Assembly: GCF_000187935.1 (NCBI RefSeq)
Contig: NZ_AEUT02000001.1
Span: forward strand, 1,240,001 to 1,304,000
Length of the DNA stretch: 64,000 bases
Source of the DNA: Streptococcus parauberis NCFD 2020
GTDB taxonomy: Bacteria > Bacillota > Bacilli > Lactobacillales > Streptococcaceae
Direction of reading: 5' to 3'
Under the pieces are notes generated by a model, which was not told where the DNA came from, ran no database searches, and saw only the letters and a program-made list of their open reading frames with translations. Of the stretch, positions 7,636-15,557 are shown piece after piece (the first letter of the stretch is position 1; each line of letters opens with the position of its first letter). A program made the translations under genes and the position numbers.

Positions 7636-10467
7636 TTAAATAAGGTCCAATTTATCTTTCAAATAATAACCAGTATAACTTTCTTTAACTTTAGCAATCT
7701 TTTCTGGTGTCCCAGTCGCAATAATCTGACCGCCACCAACACCACCTTCCGGACCTAAGTCAATAATATGATCGGCTGATTTAATGACATCTAGATTATG
7801 TTCAATCACAAGAACAGTATTTCCTTCGTCAACAAAACGTTCTAAAACAGTCAAGAGCCGGGCGATGTCATCAGTATGTAGACCAGTTGTCGGCTCATCC
7901 AAAATATAAAGGCTCTTACCCGTTGACCGTTTATGCAATTCAGAAGCTAACTTCATCCGTTGAGCCTCCCCACCAGATAGAGTTGTTGCTGGCTGACCTA
8001 GGGTGACATAGCCGAGACCAACATCCTTAATTGTCTGGATTTTACGAGCAATCTTCGGAATAGCAGAGAAGAATGGCAAGGCATCATCAACTGTCATATC
8101 CAAGATTTGGGCAATATTTTTTTCTTTATAATGCACTTCTAAAGTCTCTGAATTATAACGACGTCCATGACAAACTTCACATGGAACATAAACATCAGGT
8201 AGGAAATGCATTTCAATCTTGATAATCCCATCTCCAGAACAAGCCTCACAGCGTCCGCCTTTGACATTAAAGGAGAAACGCCCCTTCTTGTAGCCACGAA
8301 TTTTAGCCTCATTAGTTTGGGCAAACAAATCACGAATATCATCAAAAACACCAGTATAAGTGGCTGGATTTGAACGCGGTGTTCGACCAATTGGACTTTG
8401 GTCGATATCAATCAAGCGTTCAATATGTTCTGTTCCTTCAATGGACTTGTATTTCCCCGGTTTCTCAGAATTACGATTGAGTTTTTGGGCCAGCGCTTTT
8501 TTCAGAATCGAATTAATTAGCGTAGATTTTCCTGATCCGGAGACACCTGTCACAGCAATAAATTTGCCTAGAGGGAAGCGAACATCAAGATTTTGCAAGT
8601 TGTTTTCACTGGCCCCCTTTATTTCAATAAAGTGACCATTGCCCGAACGGCGTTCTAATGGCACGGGAATTGACTTCTTACCAGATAAATACTGACCAGT
8701 AATTGATTTCCGATTGCGCGCCACTTGTTTTGGCGTTCCCGAAGCAATAATTTGGCCACCAAAGTCACCAGCTCCTGGACCAACGTCAATCAGCCAATCC
8801 GCCTGCATCATCGTATCTTCATCATGTTCAACGACAATCAAGGTATTGCCTAAATCACGCATTTTCTTCAAGCTCTCAATCAAGCGATCGTTATCTCTTT
8901 GGTGGAGACCAATTGATGGCTCATCCAGAATGTAAAGAACTCCCGATAGGTTAGAACCGATTTGCGTTGCTAGTCGAATCCGCTGACTTTCCCCACCAGA
9001 CAGAGTTCCCGAAGCACGAGAAAGGGTCAGGTAATTAAGACCAACATTATTTAAGAAGGTCAGACGATCTTGAATTTCTTTGACAATTGGTTTAGCTATT
9101 GTTGATTCATTTTCTGATAGGTGAATTGTCTCTATATACTCTAAATGATCTGCAATAGATAGTTCTGATAACTGTCCAATATTTAAGCCACTTTCTCCAC
9201 CGACATGGACACATAAGGCTTGGTCATTTAAACGATAACCATGACAAGTTGTACATTTAAGAGCATTCATGTAGCCGCGCATTACATTACGAGTATACTC
9301 GCTGTTGGTTTCATGATAACGACGATTAATATTAGTCACAACACCTTCAAAAGCAATATCAATATTGCGTTCACCACCAAAATCATTCACATAGTGGAAA
9401 TGAAATTCTTTATCTCCCGAACCATATAAAATGATATCCTTTTCTTGGTCAGTTAAATCTTGATAAGGTGTATCCATGCTAATACCAAAAGCTTTCATAG
9501 CTTGTTCAAGCATAGTCGGATAATAATTGGATGAAATCGGATTCCAGGGTGCAAGAGCACCTTGAGTTAAGGTTAAACTTGGATCCGGAATGACCAAATC
9601 CATATCAACTTCTAATTTAATTCCAAGTCCATCACAAGTTGGGCATGACCCAAAAGGAGCATTAAAAGAGAATAATCGCGGTTCCAATTCAGGAACAGTA
9701 AAACCACAGACAGGACAAGAATAATGTTCTGAAAAGAGCATTTCATTACCATCCATAGTGTCAATCACTAGATAGCCATCTCCTAAACGAAGTGCTGCTT
9801 CAACTGAGTCAAAGAGACGACTTCGAATGCCATCTTTATTGACCAAACGGTCAATGACCACTTCGATATCATGCATTTTACTTTTAGACAATTCTGGAAC
9901 TTCTGAAATATCATAGATATCCCCATCAACACGGACACGAACATAACCATCTTTTTGTATTTTTTCAAAAATAGATTTATGTTGACCCTTCTTCCGACGA
10001 ACAATTGGAGACAAAATTTGCATTCTTGTCCGTTCTGGCAATTCTAAAACTTGCTCTACAATCTGTTCAACAGAAGAAGCTGTAATTGCCCCATGCCCAT
10101 TGATACAGTATGGCGTACCAACACGCGCATAAAGCAGACGTAAATAATCATTAATCTCTGTCACAGTACCGACCGTTGATCGTGGATTCTTACTAGTCGT
10201 TTTTTGGTCGATTGAAATGGCAGGGCTGAGACCATCAATTGAGTCAACATCAGGCTTCTCCATATTGCCTAAAAATTGGCGTGCATATGCTGAGAGACTT
10301 TCAACATAACGACGTTGACCCTCAGCATAGATAGTATCAAAAGCTAAACTTGATTTCCCAGAACCAGACAAACCCGTCACAACAACAAGTTTATCACGAG
10401 GAATCTCCACATCTATATTTTTTAAATTGTGAGCTCTCGCTCCATGAATAATTAATTTATCTTGCAT
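7636..10467 (-). CDS. uvrA: Excinuclease ABC subunit A
   Basis: DNA damage recognition ATPase of nucleotide excision repair, which loads UvrB. At 943 residues it is full length. Two ABC modules are seen: Walker [10 protein letters not shown] at 32-40 and GVSGSGKST near 640, each with an LSGGE signature. Zinc modules include CPVCGF with CPTCDG, and CEACSGDG with [10 protein letters not shown]. The ATG at 10467 is fixed by homology ([18 protein letters not shown]). Its ribosome binding site is unusually far away (see the leader entry). uvrB is not adjacent. Confidence 0.98.
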   Translation of the reverse strand: MQDKLIIHGARAHNLKNIDVEIPRDKLVVVTGLSGSGKSSLAFDTIYAEGQRRYVESLSAYARQFLGNMEKPDVDSIDGLSPAISIDQKTTSKNPRSTVGTVTEINDYLRLLYARVGTPYCINGHGAITASSVEQIVEQVLELPERTRMQILSPIVRRKKGQHKSIFEKIQKDGYVRVRVDGDIYDISEVPELSKSKMHDIEVVIDRLVNKDGIRSRLFDSVEAALRLGDGYLVIDTMDGNEMLFSEHYSCPVCGFTVPELEPRLFSFNAPFGSCPTCDGLGIKLEVDMDLVIPDPSLTLTQGALAPWNPISSNYYPTMLEQAMKAFGISMDTPYQDLTDQEKDIILYGSGDKEFHFHYVNDFGGERNIDIAFEGVVTNINRRYHETNSEYTRNVMRGYMNALKCTTCHGYRLNDQALCVHVGGESGLNIGQLSELSIADHLEYIETIHLSENESTIAKPIVKEIQDRLTFLNNVGLNYLTLSRASGTLSGGESQRIRLATQIGSNLSGVLYILDEPSIGLHQRDNDRLIESLKKMRDLGNTLIVVEHDEDTMMQADWLIDVGPGAGDFGGQIIASGTPKQVARNRKSITGQYLSGKKSIPVPLERRSGNGHFIEIKGASENNLQNLDVRFPLGKFIAVTGVSGSGKSTLINSILKKALAQKLNRNSEKPGKYKSIEGTEHIERLIDIDQSPIGRTPRSNPATYTGVFDDIRDLFAQTNEAKIRGYKKGRFSFNVKGGRCEACSGDGIIKIEMHFLPDVYVPCEVCHGRRYNSETLEVHYKEKNIAQILDMTVDDALPFFSAIPKIARKIQTIKDVGLGYVTLGQPATTLSGGEAQRMKLASELHKRSTGKSLYILDEPTTGLHTDDIARLLTVLERFVDEGNTVLVIEHNLDVIKSADHIIDLGPEGGVGGGQIIATGTPEKIAKVKESYTGYYLKDKLDLI

Positions 10468-10514
10468 GTGATAGTGCTTGTCAGCACACCTCCCTTGAAA
10501 TTTCTTATATTATA
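10468..10514 (-). promoter_or_regulatory. uvrA promoter and hairpin-spaced ribosome binding site
   Basis: A TATAAT box lies at 10509-10514 on the minus strand. A strong GGGAGGTG follows at 10487-10494, about 21 bases from the ATG, which is too far for normal initiation. Between them is the hairpin GTGCT-GACA-AGCAC (10474-10487). Folding it would shorten the distance to about 7 bases. No in-frame ATG, GTG or TTG lies nearer the ribosome binding site. Confidence 0.6.
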
Positions 10515-10862
10515 CCAAAATTTTAAGATATAACAGACTGAAAAGATTTTCAACCTCTTTCTGCACAGTTAGAAAATTTAACTGCTTTCACTTCAATCCA
10601 TCAAACTATCTTGAAACATATTAAAGTATGATATTACTTGAAAAATGATATATATTTTTTTAAAACGTTTTTTAGTTCAAAATGAAAATTTTATCATTTT
10701 ATACTACCCCCAAATTTAACTTTTTGTAGTATAATAGTAAAGTATTATTGCCATTTTTAGAGAATTTTCTGTGGAACCTAGGATTGATAAGTTTTCACAA
10801 ATTTTCAAATCATAAATTGCTAGTAATCATCAACATAAACTTTAGAAAAAGGAGGGCTTGTC
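10515..10862. other. Spacer upstream of corA
   Basis: AT-rich and without a gene. A TATAAT box occurs near 10730 in TTTTTGTAGTATAATAG and is a candidate corA promoter, giving a leader of about 120 bases. I looked for an M-box magnesium riboswitch and did not recognise its conserved core. Confidence 0.45.
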
Positions 10863-11807
10863 ATGAAACAAATGTTTCTTTCATCGGCAATTGAATTCAA
10901 AGAAATAGAAACATTCGAGCCAGGGGCTTGGATTAAATTGGTTAACCCTTCCCAGGAAGAATCAGTTGAAATCGCCGATCAATTTGATATCGATATTTCT
11001 GACTTGCGAGCTCCACTCGATATTGAAGAAACCTCTCGTATCGCAGTTGAGGATGATTACACCCTTATCATTGTCGACGTTCCAACCTATGAGGAACGAA
11101 ATAATAAAAGTTATTATGTGACGGTTCCGCTTGGTATAATCGTTACAGAAAATGCTGTTATTACAACCTGTTTAAATGACTTAACACTCTTTGACCATTT
11201 TCATAAAAAACGCGTTAAAAACTTTTTCACGTTTATGAAGACGCGTTTTGTCTTCCAATTACTTTACCGCAATGCTGAGCTATTTCTTACCGCCCTACGC
11301 ACTATCGACAGACAAAGTGATCGTTTGGAAGCACAGCTAGAGGCTGCAACCCGTAACGAAGAACTAATTGACATGATGGAACTTGAAAAATCAATTGTCT
11401 ACTTAAAAGCCTCCTTAAAATTCAATGAACGAATTGTTAAGAAATTGTCTAGCAGCACTAGCTCATTGAAAAAATATATTGAAGACGAAGACCTTTTAGA
11501 GGACACTTTGATTGAAACACAACAGGCCATCGAAATGGCGGGCATCTATGAAAATGTCTTGAATGCCATGACTGATACCACCGCCTCTATCATTAATAAT
11601 AATCAGAATACAATCATGAAGACACTTGCTTTAATGACTATGACTTTGGATATCCCGACGGTTATTTTTTCGGCCTACGGAATGAACTTCCAAAATAACT
11701 GGATGCCTTTAAACGGCTTAGAACACGGCTTTTGGGTTATTGTCCTACTGGCAAGTGCTTTGTCATCATTAATTGTTTTATACTTTATCCGCAAAAAATG
11801 GTTCTAA
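10863..11807 (+). CDS. corA: CorA-family magnesium/divalent cation channel
   Basis: Homopentameric inner-membrane Mg2+ (or Co2+/Ni2+) channel. The 314 residues comprise a large N-terminal cytoplasmic domain, a long helical stalk rich in E and K, and two C-terminal transmembrane segments. The selectivity motif YGMNF is at the end of the first transmembrane helix, and a basic tail (FIRKKWF) follows the second. GGAGGG lies before the start codon. It is followed 84 bases later by the DUF1129 gene in the same direction, a common streptococcal pairing. Confidence 0.93.
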   Translation: MKQMFLSSAIEFKEIETFEPGAWIKLVNPSQEESVEIADQFDIDISDLRAPLDIEETSRIAVEDDYTLIIVDVPTYEERNNKSYYVTVPLGIIVTENAVITTCLNDLTLFDHFHKKRVKNFFTFMKTRFVFQLLYRNAELFLTALRTIDRQSDRLEAQLEAATRNEELIDMMELEKSIVYLKASLKFNERIVKKLSSSTSSLKKYIEDEDLLEDTLIETQQAIEMAGIYENVLNAMTDTTASIINNNQNTIMKTLALMTMTLDIPTVIFSAYGMNFQNNWMPLNGLEHGFWVIVLLASALSSLIVLYFIRKKWF

Positions 11808-11891
11808 TTTGCTCCGGAACATTATCAACATTGAAGTTGTAAAACAATCTACATTACTTTTAACAAGAAGAAATTTATCTAAGGAGATAAA

Positions 11892-12557
11892 ATGGATTTT
11901 CAAAACTTAACTAAGAAAAATCAAGAATTCATACATATTGCTACTAACCGTCTTATTGAAGATGGTAAATCTGATCAAGAAGTCAAGGCCATTCTTGAAG
12001 AAACTGTTCCAACAATCCTTGAGAAGCAAAGACAAGGGATTCCTGCCCGTTCATTTTTGGGAGCACCAACAGCTTGGGCTGGCTCATTTACTGAAAGAAA
12101 AGACAGCAAGAACGGTAAAACCGAAGAAAAACCAAAAAATACTAATCCATGGTTAATGTGGTTAGATACCTCTCTCCTATTTATTGGTGTTGTTGCTTTG
12201 CTAAACGGCATGATGACACTCTTTAATTCTCATGCTACAGTGACTGGAATTATCTCACTTCTTGCCCTTGGTTTCGGTGGTGGTGCATCTATGTATGCAA
12301 CTTACTATTTTGTATACCGTCATATGGGCAAAGACAAAAGTCAACGTCCAAGTTGGTTAAAAATCATCGGTGCTCTTTCTTTAGCTATGGCTGTTTGGGT
12401 TGGTCTTTATACAGCAACAGCTTTCTTACCAAGATCTCTTAACCCAATTCTCCCACCATTCGCCCTTGTCGTTATTGGTGCCTTAGCCTTCGCTACTCGC
12501 TACTTCTTACAACGTAAATACAATATTCTTAATGCAATGGCTGCGCAACAACGCTAA
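11892..12557 (+). CDS. DUF1129 family integral membrane protein
   Basis: The 221 residues have an N-terminal soluble part (about 1-85), including GIPARSFLGAPTAWA, which I associate with the DUF1129 family of lactic acid bacteria. Four hydrophobic segments follow, starting near residues 92, 117, 155 and 180. A basic C terminus ends it. A strong AAGGAGAT ribosome binding site precedes the ATG. Function is unknown. Its position after corA and before a strong terminator suggests that it is the last gene of a two-gene unit. Confidence 0.82.
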   Translation: MDFQNLTKKNQEFIHIATNRLIEDGKSDQEVKAILEETVPTILEKQRQGIPARSFLGAPTAWAGSFTERKDSKNGKTEEKPKNTNPWLMWLDTSLLFIGVVALLNGMMTLFNSHATVTGIISLLALGFGGGASMYATYYFVYRHMGKDKSQRPSWLKIIGALSLAMAVWVGLYTATAFLPRSLNPILPPFALVVIGALAFATRYFLQRKYNILNAMAAQQR

Positions 12558-12581
12558 GTTAGAAATAAAATCAAGTATTAC

Positions 12582-12617
12582 AAAAGAACCGACAATAAAG
12601 TCGTCGGTTCTTTTTTT
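12582..12617 (+). terminator. Terminator after corA and the DUF1129 gene
   Basis: AGAACCGAC (12585-12593) pairs with GTCGGTTCT (12603-12611), and the stem runs into seven T residues. It is a strong rho-independent terminator about 25 bases after the stop codon. Confidence 0.85.
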
Positions 12618-12719
12618 ATCAATTTTTCCTTAGTTTAACTGCCTAGACCGTTTCACTATTTACCAAAATCAAGAAAGATAGTTATTGTTAAAATAAACGA
12701 GGACAAGAATCGCTAATAT

Positions 12720-13471
12720 TAAGGGATTGTGCGGTCTCTTTACAGAGCCATCACAATCTTTCCATCAAAAAAAGAGCTTACGCTCTTTTGGATTTAATCT
12801 TCGTTTACGTAAGGCATTAATGCCATAACTTGCTATATGATTGTGCCTATCCCTTCGGTCCTGTCACAATCAAATTCTGTATTTCCATATCTTGCTAAGG
12901 GATTGTGCGGTCTCTTTACAGAGCCACCACAATCTTTTCATTAAAAAAAGAGCTTGCGCTCTTTTGGATTTAATCTTCGTTTACGTAAGGCATTAATGCC
13001 ATAACTTGCTATATGATTGTGACTATCCCTTCGGTCCTGTCACAATCAAATTCTGTATTTCCATATCTTGCTAAGGGATTCTGCGGTCTCTTTACAGAGC
13101 CATCACAATCTTTCCATCAAAAAAAGAGCTTACGCTCTTTTGGATTTAATCTTCGTTTACGTAAGGCATTAATGCCATAACTTGCTATATGATTGTGACT
13201 ATCCCTTCAGTCCTGTCACAATCAAATTCTGTATTTCCATATCTTGCTAAGGGATTGTGCGGTCTCTTTACAGAGCCATCACAATCTTTCCATCAAAAAA
13301 AGAGCTTGCGCTCTTTTGGATTTAATCTTCGTTTACGTAAGGCATTAATGCCATATCTTGCTAAGGGATTGTGCGGTCTCTTTACAGAGCCACCACAATC
13401 TTTTCATCAAAAAAAGAGCTTGCGCTCTTTTGGATTTAATCTTCGTTTACGTAAGGCATTAATGCCATAAC
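12720..13471. repeat. Tandem array derived from the rpsR 3' end, terminator and two hairpins
   Basis: Unit starts, read at TAAGGGATT, lie at 12720, 12896, 13072, 13248 and 13362. The first three intervals are 176 bases. The fourth is 114 because 62 bases are missing. In the rpsR sense each full unit contains the last 36 bases of rpsR (encoding [11 protein letters not shown] and the stop), the A/T-flanked terminator hairpin, hairpin 1 and hairpin 2. Both later hairpins share the GATTGTG/CACAATC outer stem. Copies differ by a few substitutions. The unit next to rpsR lacks hairpin 2. The missing 62 bases lie between CCATAACTTGCTA and CCATATCTTGCTA, near-identical direct repeats within the unit. 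Confidence 0.93.
13409..13431 (-). terminator. rpsR operon terminator (copy next to the gene)
   Basis: Read leftward, AGAGC-GCAA-GCTCT is flanked by an A tract and a run of T. The loop is a GNRA tetraloop. Copies farther left in the array have either GCAA or GTAA loops, both GNRA. The stem begins only a few bases after the rpsR stop codon. Confidence 0.8.
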
Positions 13472-13675
13472 ACGTGCGCGTTTGATCGCTGCTGTTACTT
13501 TACGTTGGTTTTTAGCTGATGTTCCTGTTACGCGACGAGGTAAAATTTTACCACGTTCTGAAACGAAACGGCCTAAAAGTTCAGTGTCTTTGTAATCAAC
13601 ATATTCAATTTTATTAGCTGCGATAAAGTCAACTTTTTTACGGCGTTTGAATCCGCCACGACGTTGTTGAGCCAT
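13436..13675 (-). CDS. rpsR: 30S ribosomal protein S18
   Basis: Small-subunit protein that binds S6 on the platform of 16S rRNA. The 79 residues begin [17 protein letters not shown] and include [21 protein letters not shown], the S18 signature region (the exact motif is [15 protein letters not shown]). Length is normal. The last 12 codons, including the stop, are duplicated four more times downstream in the tandem array, but this copy is intact. It is the last gene of rpsF-ssb-rpsR. AAAGGAG precedes the start. Confidence 0.98.
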   Translation of the reverse strand: MAQQRRGGFKRRKKVDFIAANKIEYVDYKDTELLGRFVSERGKILPRRVTGTSAKNQRKVTAAIKRARVMALMPYVNED

Positions 13676-13763
13676 GTGTTTTCTCCTTTTATATTATCTT
13701 TGTGACCTGATTTGTTATCAGTGTCTGAACTCTATTGAGTTCTTTTTTCCAAACCCACTCTAA

Positions 13764-14261
13764 TTAGAATGGTAGATCGTCATCTGAGATATCCATTGGA
13801 TTTGAATTACCAAATGGGCTATCATCGCGACCAAAATTAGGTGTTTGTTGAGCAGGGGCTGAGTAACTATTGTTTGATGATGAAGAATTATTATTTAATC
13901 CACCACCATTATAAGAGTTAGATGAACCACCTTCACGTGTAGCACGGCTTTCCAACATTTGGAAATTATCCGCAACCACTTCAGTTACATAGACACGTTG
14001 CCCTTGTTGATTTTCATAATTACGAGTCTGAATACGACCAGTAATCCCAACTAAAGCACCCTTTTTAGCCCAATTCGCTAAGTTCTCAGCTGGTTGACGC
14101 CAGATTACACAGTTAATGAAATCTGCTTCACGTTCCCCATTTTGACTTTTGAATGTACGGTTAACAGCAAGTGTAAAAGTAGCTACTGCCACTTGACTTG
14201 GTGTGTAACGAAGTTCTGCATCTTTGGTCATACGACCAACTAGTACTACATTATTAATCAT
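13764..14261 (-). CDS. ssb: Single-stranded DNA-binding protein
   Basis: Tetrameric SSB needed for replication and repair. The OB-fold occupies about residues 1-105 ([20 protein letters not shown] at the start, [18 protein letters not shown] in the middle). A flexible S/N/G-rich linker follows (about 108-150). The acidic C-terminal tip DDDLPF is the docking site for partner proteins. At 165 residues it is the main replicative type, not the short competence SsbB. It is placed between the two ribosomal protein genes as in most Firmicutes. Confidence 0.97.
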   Translation of the reverse strand: MINNVVLVGRMTKDAELRYTPSQVAVATFTLAVNRTFKSQNGEREADFINCVIWRQPAENLANWAKKGALVGITGRIQTRNYENQQGQRVYVTEVVADNFQMLESRATREGGSSNSYNGGGLNNNSSSSNNSYSAPAQQTPNFGRDDSPFGNSNPMDISDDDLPF

Positions 14262-14281
14262 AAACTACCTTCTTATAAGTC

Positions 14282-14572
14282 TTAAGCGTCAAGTTTAACG
14301 ATCATGTGACGAAGAATGTCACCGTTGATTTTTGATAAACGGTCAAACTCATTAAGAGCGACAGCATCAGTTGCTTCAACGTTAACGATGTGGTAAAGGC
14401 CTTCGCGGAAATCATTGATTTCATATGCAAGACGACGTTTTTCCCAATCTTTTGATTCAACGATTGTTGCACCGTTGTCAGATAAGATAGAGTCAAAGCG
14501 TGATACCAAAGCGTTTTTAGCTTCTTCTTCAATGTTTGGACGAATAATATAAAGAATTTCGTATTTTGCCAT
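14282..14572 (-). CDS. rpsF: 30S ribosomal protein S6
   Basis: Partner of S18 on the small-subunit platform. The 96 residues start [19 protein letters not shown], contain [20 protein letters not shown] and end MIVKLDA, all typical of S6. It is the first gene of the operon, 20 bases before ssb. GGAGGAAAAATC precedes the ATG. A promoter and a leader hairpin lie upstream. Confidence 0.98.
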   Translation of the reverse strand: MAKYEILYIIRPNIEEEAKNALVSRFDSILSDNGATIVESKDWEKRRLAYEINDFREGLYHIVNVEATDAVALNEFDRLSKINGDILRHMIVKLDA

Positions 14573-14598
14573 TGATTTTTCCTCCTTTTGGACTAATG

Positions 14599-14673
14599 AC
14601 CTACAACTTTGTTGCAGGTAAGTGAGGTATTCTCACAGATTACTATTATACTCTAAATTGAGCTCAGAAGCAA
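14599..14673 (-). promoter_or_regulatory. rpsF operon promoter and leader hairpin
   Basis: TTGCTT (14668-14673), 17 bases and TATAAT (14645-14650) form a good sigma-A promoter on the minus strand. The leader contains ACCTGCAAC-AAA-GTTGTAGGT (14599-14619), a 9-pair stem with one G-U pair, just before the ribosome binding site. rpsF leaders in Firmicutes are bound by the S6-S18 complex for feedback control. Whether this stem is that element is inference. Confidence 0.6.
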
Positions 14674-14682
14674 GAAAAATTT

Positions 14683-14724
14683 CAAAAAATATAAAGACAT
14701 CCAATGCACACTTTTGGATGTCTT
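14683..14724 (-). terminator. Leftward terminator of the small-ORF transcription unit
   Basis: AAGACATCCAA (14694-14704) pairs with TTGGATGTCTT (14714-14724) around a 9-base loop. Read leftward, the stem is followed by a T-rich stretch (TATATTTTTTG). No conventional gene precedes it on the minus strand, so it implies a transcript that starts near 15430. Confidence 0.7.
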
Positions 14725-14921
14725 CTTCTTTTAAATAATTCTTATAGAATATATTCCTTTCTCATTCATTTCATAAGGAGTTAACTGTCAATTTTCCTTT
14801 ATAAAAGGAAATAAATCTTATTTTTATTCTGATAGGTTTATTCTCCTTTCTTTTGATGAAATGGTTTTAAAATATAAACTATTTAATTTTCACATAGTTT
14901 GTAATTTCGTTCTTATGGATT

Positions 14922-14996
14922 TTACATTATTTCACTCTTTTGGCTATTTTTACAATAGCCAATTGTGTCTCCGTTTTTGTATCTTGCAAGATTCAT
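14922..14996 (-). CDS. Small ORF, 24 residues, ARYKNGD-containing peptide
   Basis: The ATG at 14996 is preceded by TAGGAGGATCTT, close to an ideal ribosome binding site at normal spacing. The peptide starts MNLARYKNGDTIGY, has one cysteine and ends QKSEIM. It shares ARYKNGD and the DNA string TACAAAAACGGAGAC with the other small ORF 350 bases upstream, whose ribosome binding site is also nearly the same. I know no family for it. It could be a peptide in its own right, a leader peptide, or the residue of a decayed longer gene. Confidence 0.45.
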   Translation of the reverse strand: MNLARYKNGDTIGYCKNSQKSEIM

Positions 14997-15027
14997 AAGA
15001 TCCTCCTATTAAAGAAAAACTCATTTT

Positions 15028-15122
15028 CCTGTGCGCCAATAACAATATTTTAATAAAATTCTATACCCTGAGTGACAATAACAATCATAAATTTTAACGT
15101 TTTCCCTGAGTGACAATAATAT
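15028..15122 (-). repeat. Three spaced direct repeats upstream of the 24-residue ORF
   Basis: Read on the minus strand, TTATTGTCACTCAGGG occurs twice exactly (plus-strand 15066-15081 and 15103-15118). A diverged copy, TTATTGGCGCACAGG, lies at about 15028-15042. The spacing is 37-39 bases. The nearest copy ends some 25 bases before the ribosome binding site of the small ORF. The pattern could be a protein-binding array or repeated RNA structure. No known regulator was recognised. Confidence 0.6.
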
Positions 15123-15341
15123 TGTTACAATTATTGATTGCCTAATCTAGAATTTCTGGCTACAATAATTGCATATTTTAGTCATAAAAAGTTAACTATT
15201 ACCTTTTATGGTTAGAGAATTTAAACTTATACTGTGTAGAGCGCTCCTTTGGCCAAATCACTCGAACTAGAATAAGTTTAACAATGTGATCACTTTGCTA
15301 ACATACGTAAAATTTGGTTTGCCTACCGTTGTCGGAGCTAC

Positions 15342-15383
15342 TTAGTCTCCGTTTTTGTACCGTGCGACATGTAGATTAATCAT
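15342..15383 (-). CDS. Small ORF, 13 residues, ARYKNGD-containing peptide
   Basis: The ATG at 15383 follows TAGGAGGTAATCTT. The peptide is MINLHVARYKNGD and then a TAA. It lies about 45 bases after the predicted transcription start. The stop codon falls in the loop of a CGGAG/CTCCG hairpin, an arrangement seen in leader peptides. Similarity to the 24-residue ORF in both peptide and ribosome binding site suggests duplication. Its real translation is unproven. Confidence 0.4.
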   Translation of the reverse strand: MINLHVARYKNGD

Positions 15384-15435
15384 AAGATTACCTCCTATAA
15401 ATGTCTTCTAAAATGCCATCCTTCTTTATACTTTT

Positions 15436-15464
15436 ATTATATTGTAAGCGGTTACCTTTGTCAA
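15436..15464 (-). promoter_or_regulatory. Consensus promoter with an internal cre-like site
   Basis: On the minus strand TTGACA (15459-15464), a 17-base spacer and TATAAT (15436-15441) match the sigma-A consensus exactly. The spacer holds TGTAAGCGGTTACC (plus strand 15443-15456), which differs from the usual CcpA cre consensus at one or two positions. CcpA binding there should block the promoter (inference). Confidence 0.75.
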
Positions 15465-15557
15465 ATAAAAAGATGATGCTTTTTATAAGCTTACATTTTA
15501 TGTATGTCTCATTGTTTTTCTTTTCCACAAACTTGAAATATCTGCTACAATATGAAC

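Larger units (their letters stand above)
14683..15429 (-). ncRNA. Unassigned leftward transcript of about 750 bases between rpsF and mutY
   Basis: A consensus promoter at 15436-15464 and a terminator at 14683-14724 bound a region with no normal-sized gene. Read leftward it contains two small ORFs with strong ribosome binding sites. It also has several stems: CGGAG/CTCCG near 15335-15353; an 8-pair AAACTTAT/ATAAGTTT stem spanning about 15222-15279; CAATTATTG/CAATAATTG near 15127-15172; and TTGGCTATT/AATAGCCAA around 14940-14962. It could be a structured regulatory RNA, a leader-peptide RNA or a small-peptide mRNA. I do not recognise it. The type label is tentative. Confidence 0.4.

Noticed and set aside
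10740..10862. M-box magnesium riboswitch before corA
   Set aside because: The leader is AT-rich with no recognisable conserved core or paired arms of that class.
13189..13470. 93-residue rightward ORF with an internally repeated sequence
   Set aside because: It is a by-product of the hairpin array read on the opposite strand, has no ribosome binding site and repeats because the DNA repeats.
12720..13471. CRISPR array
   Set aside because: The period is 176 bases, units are nearly identical throughout with no unique spacers, they contain coding sequence of rpsR, and no cas genes are present.
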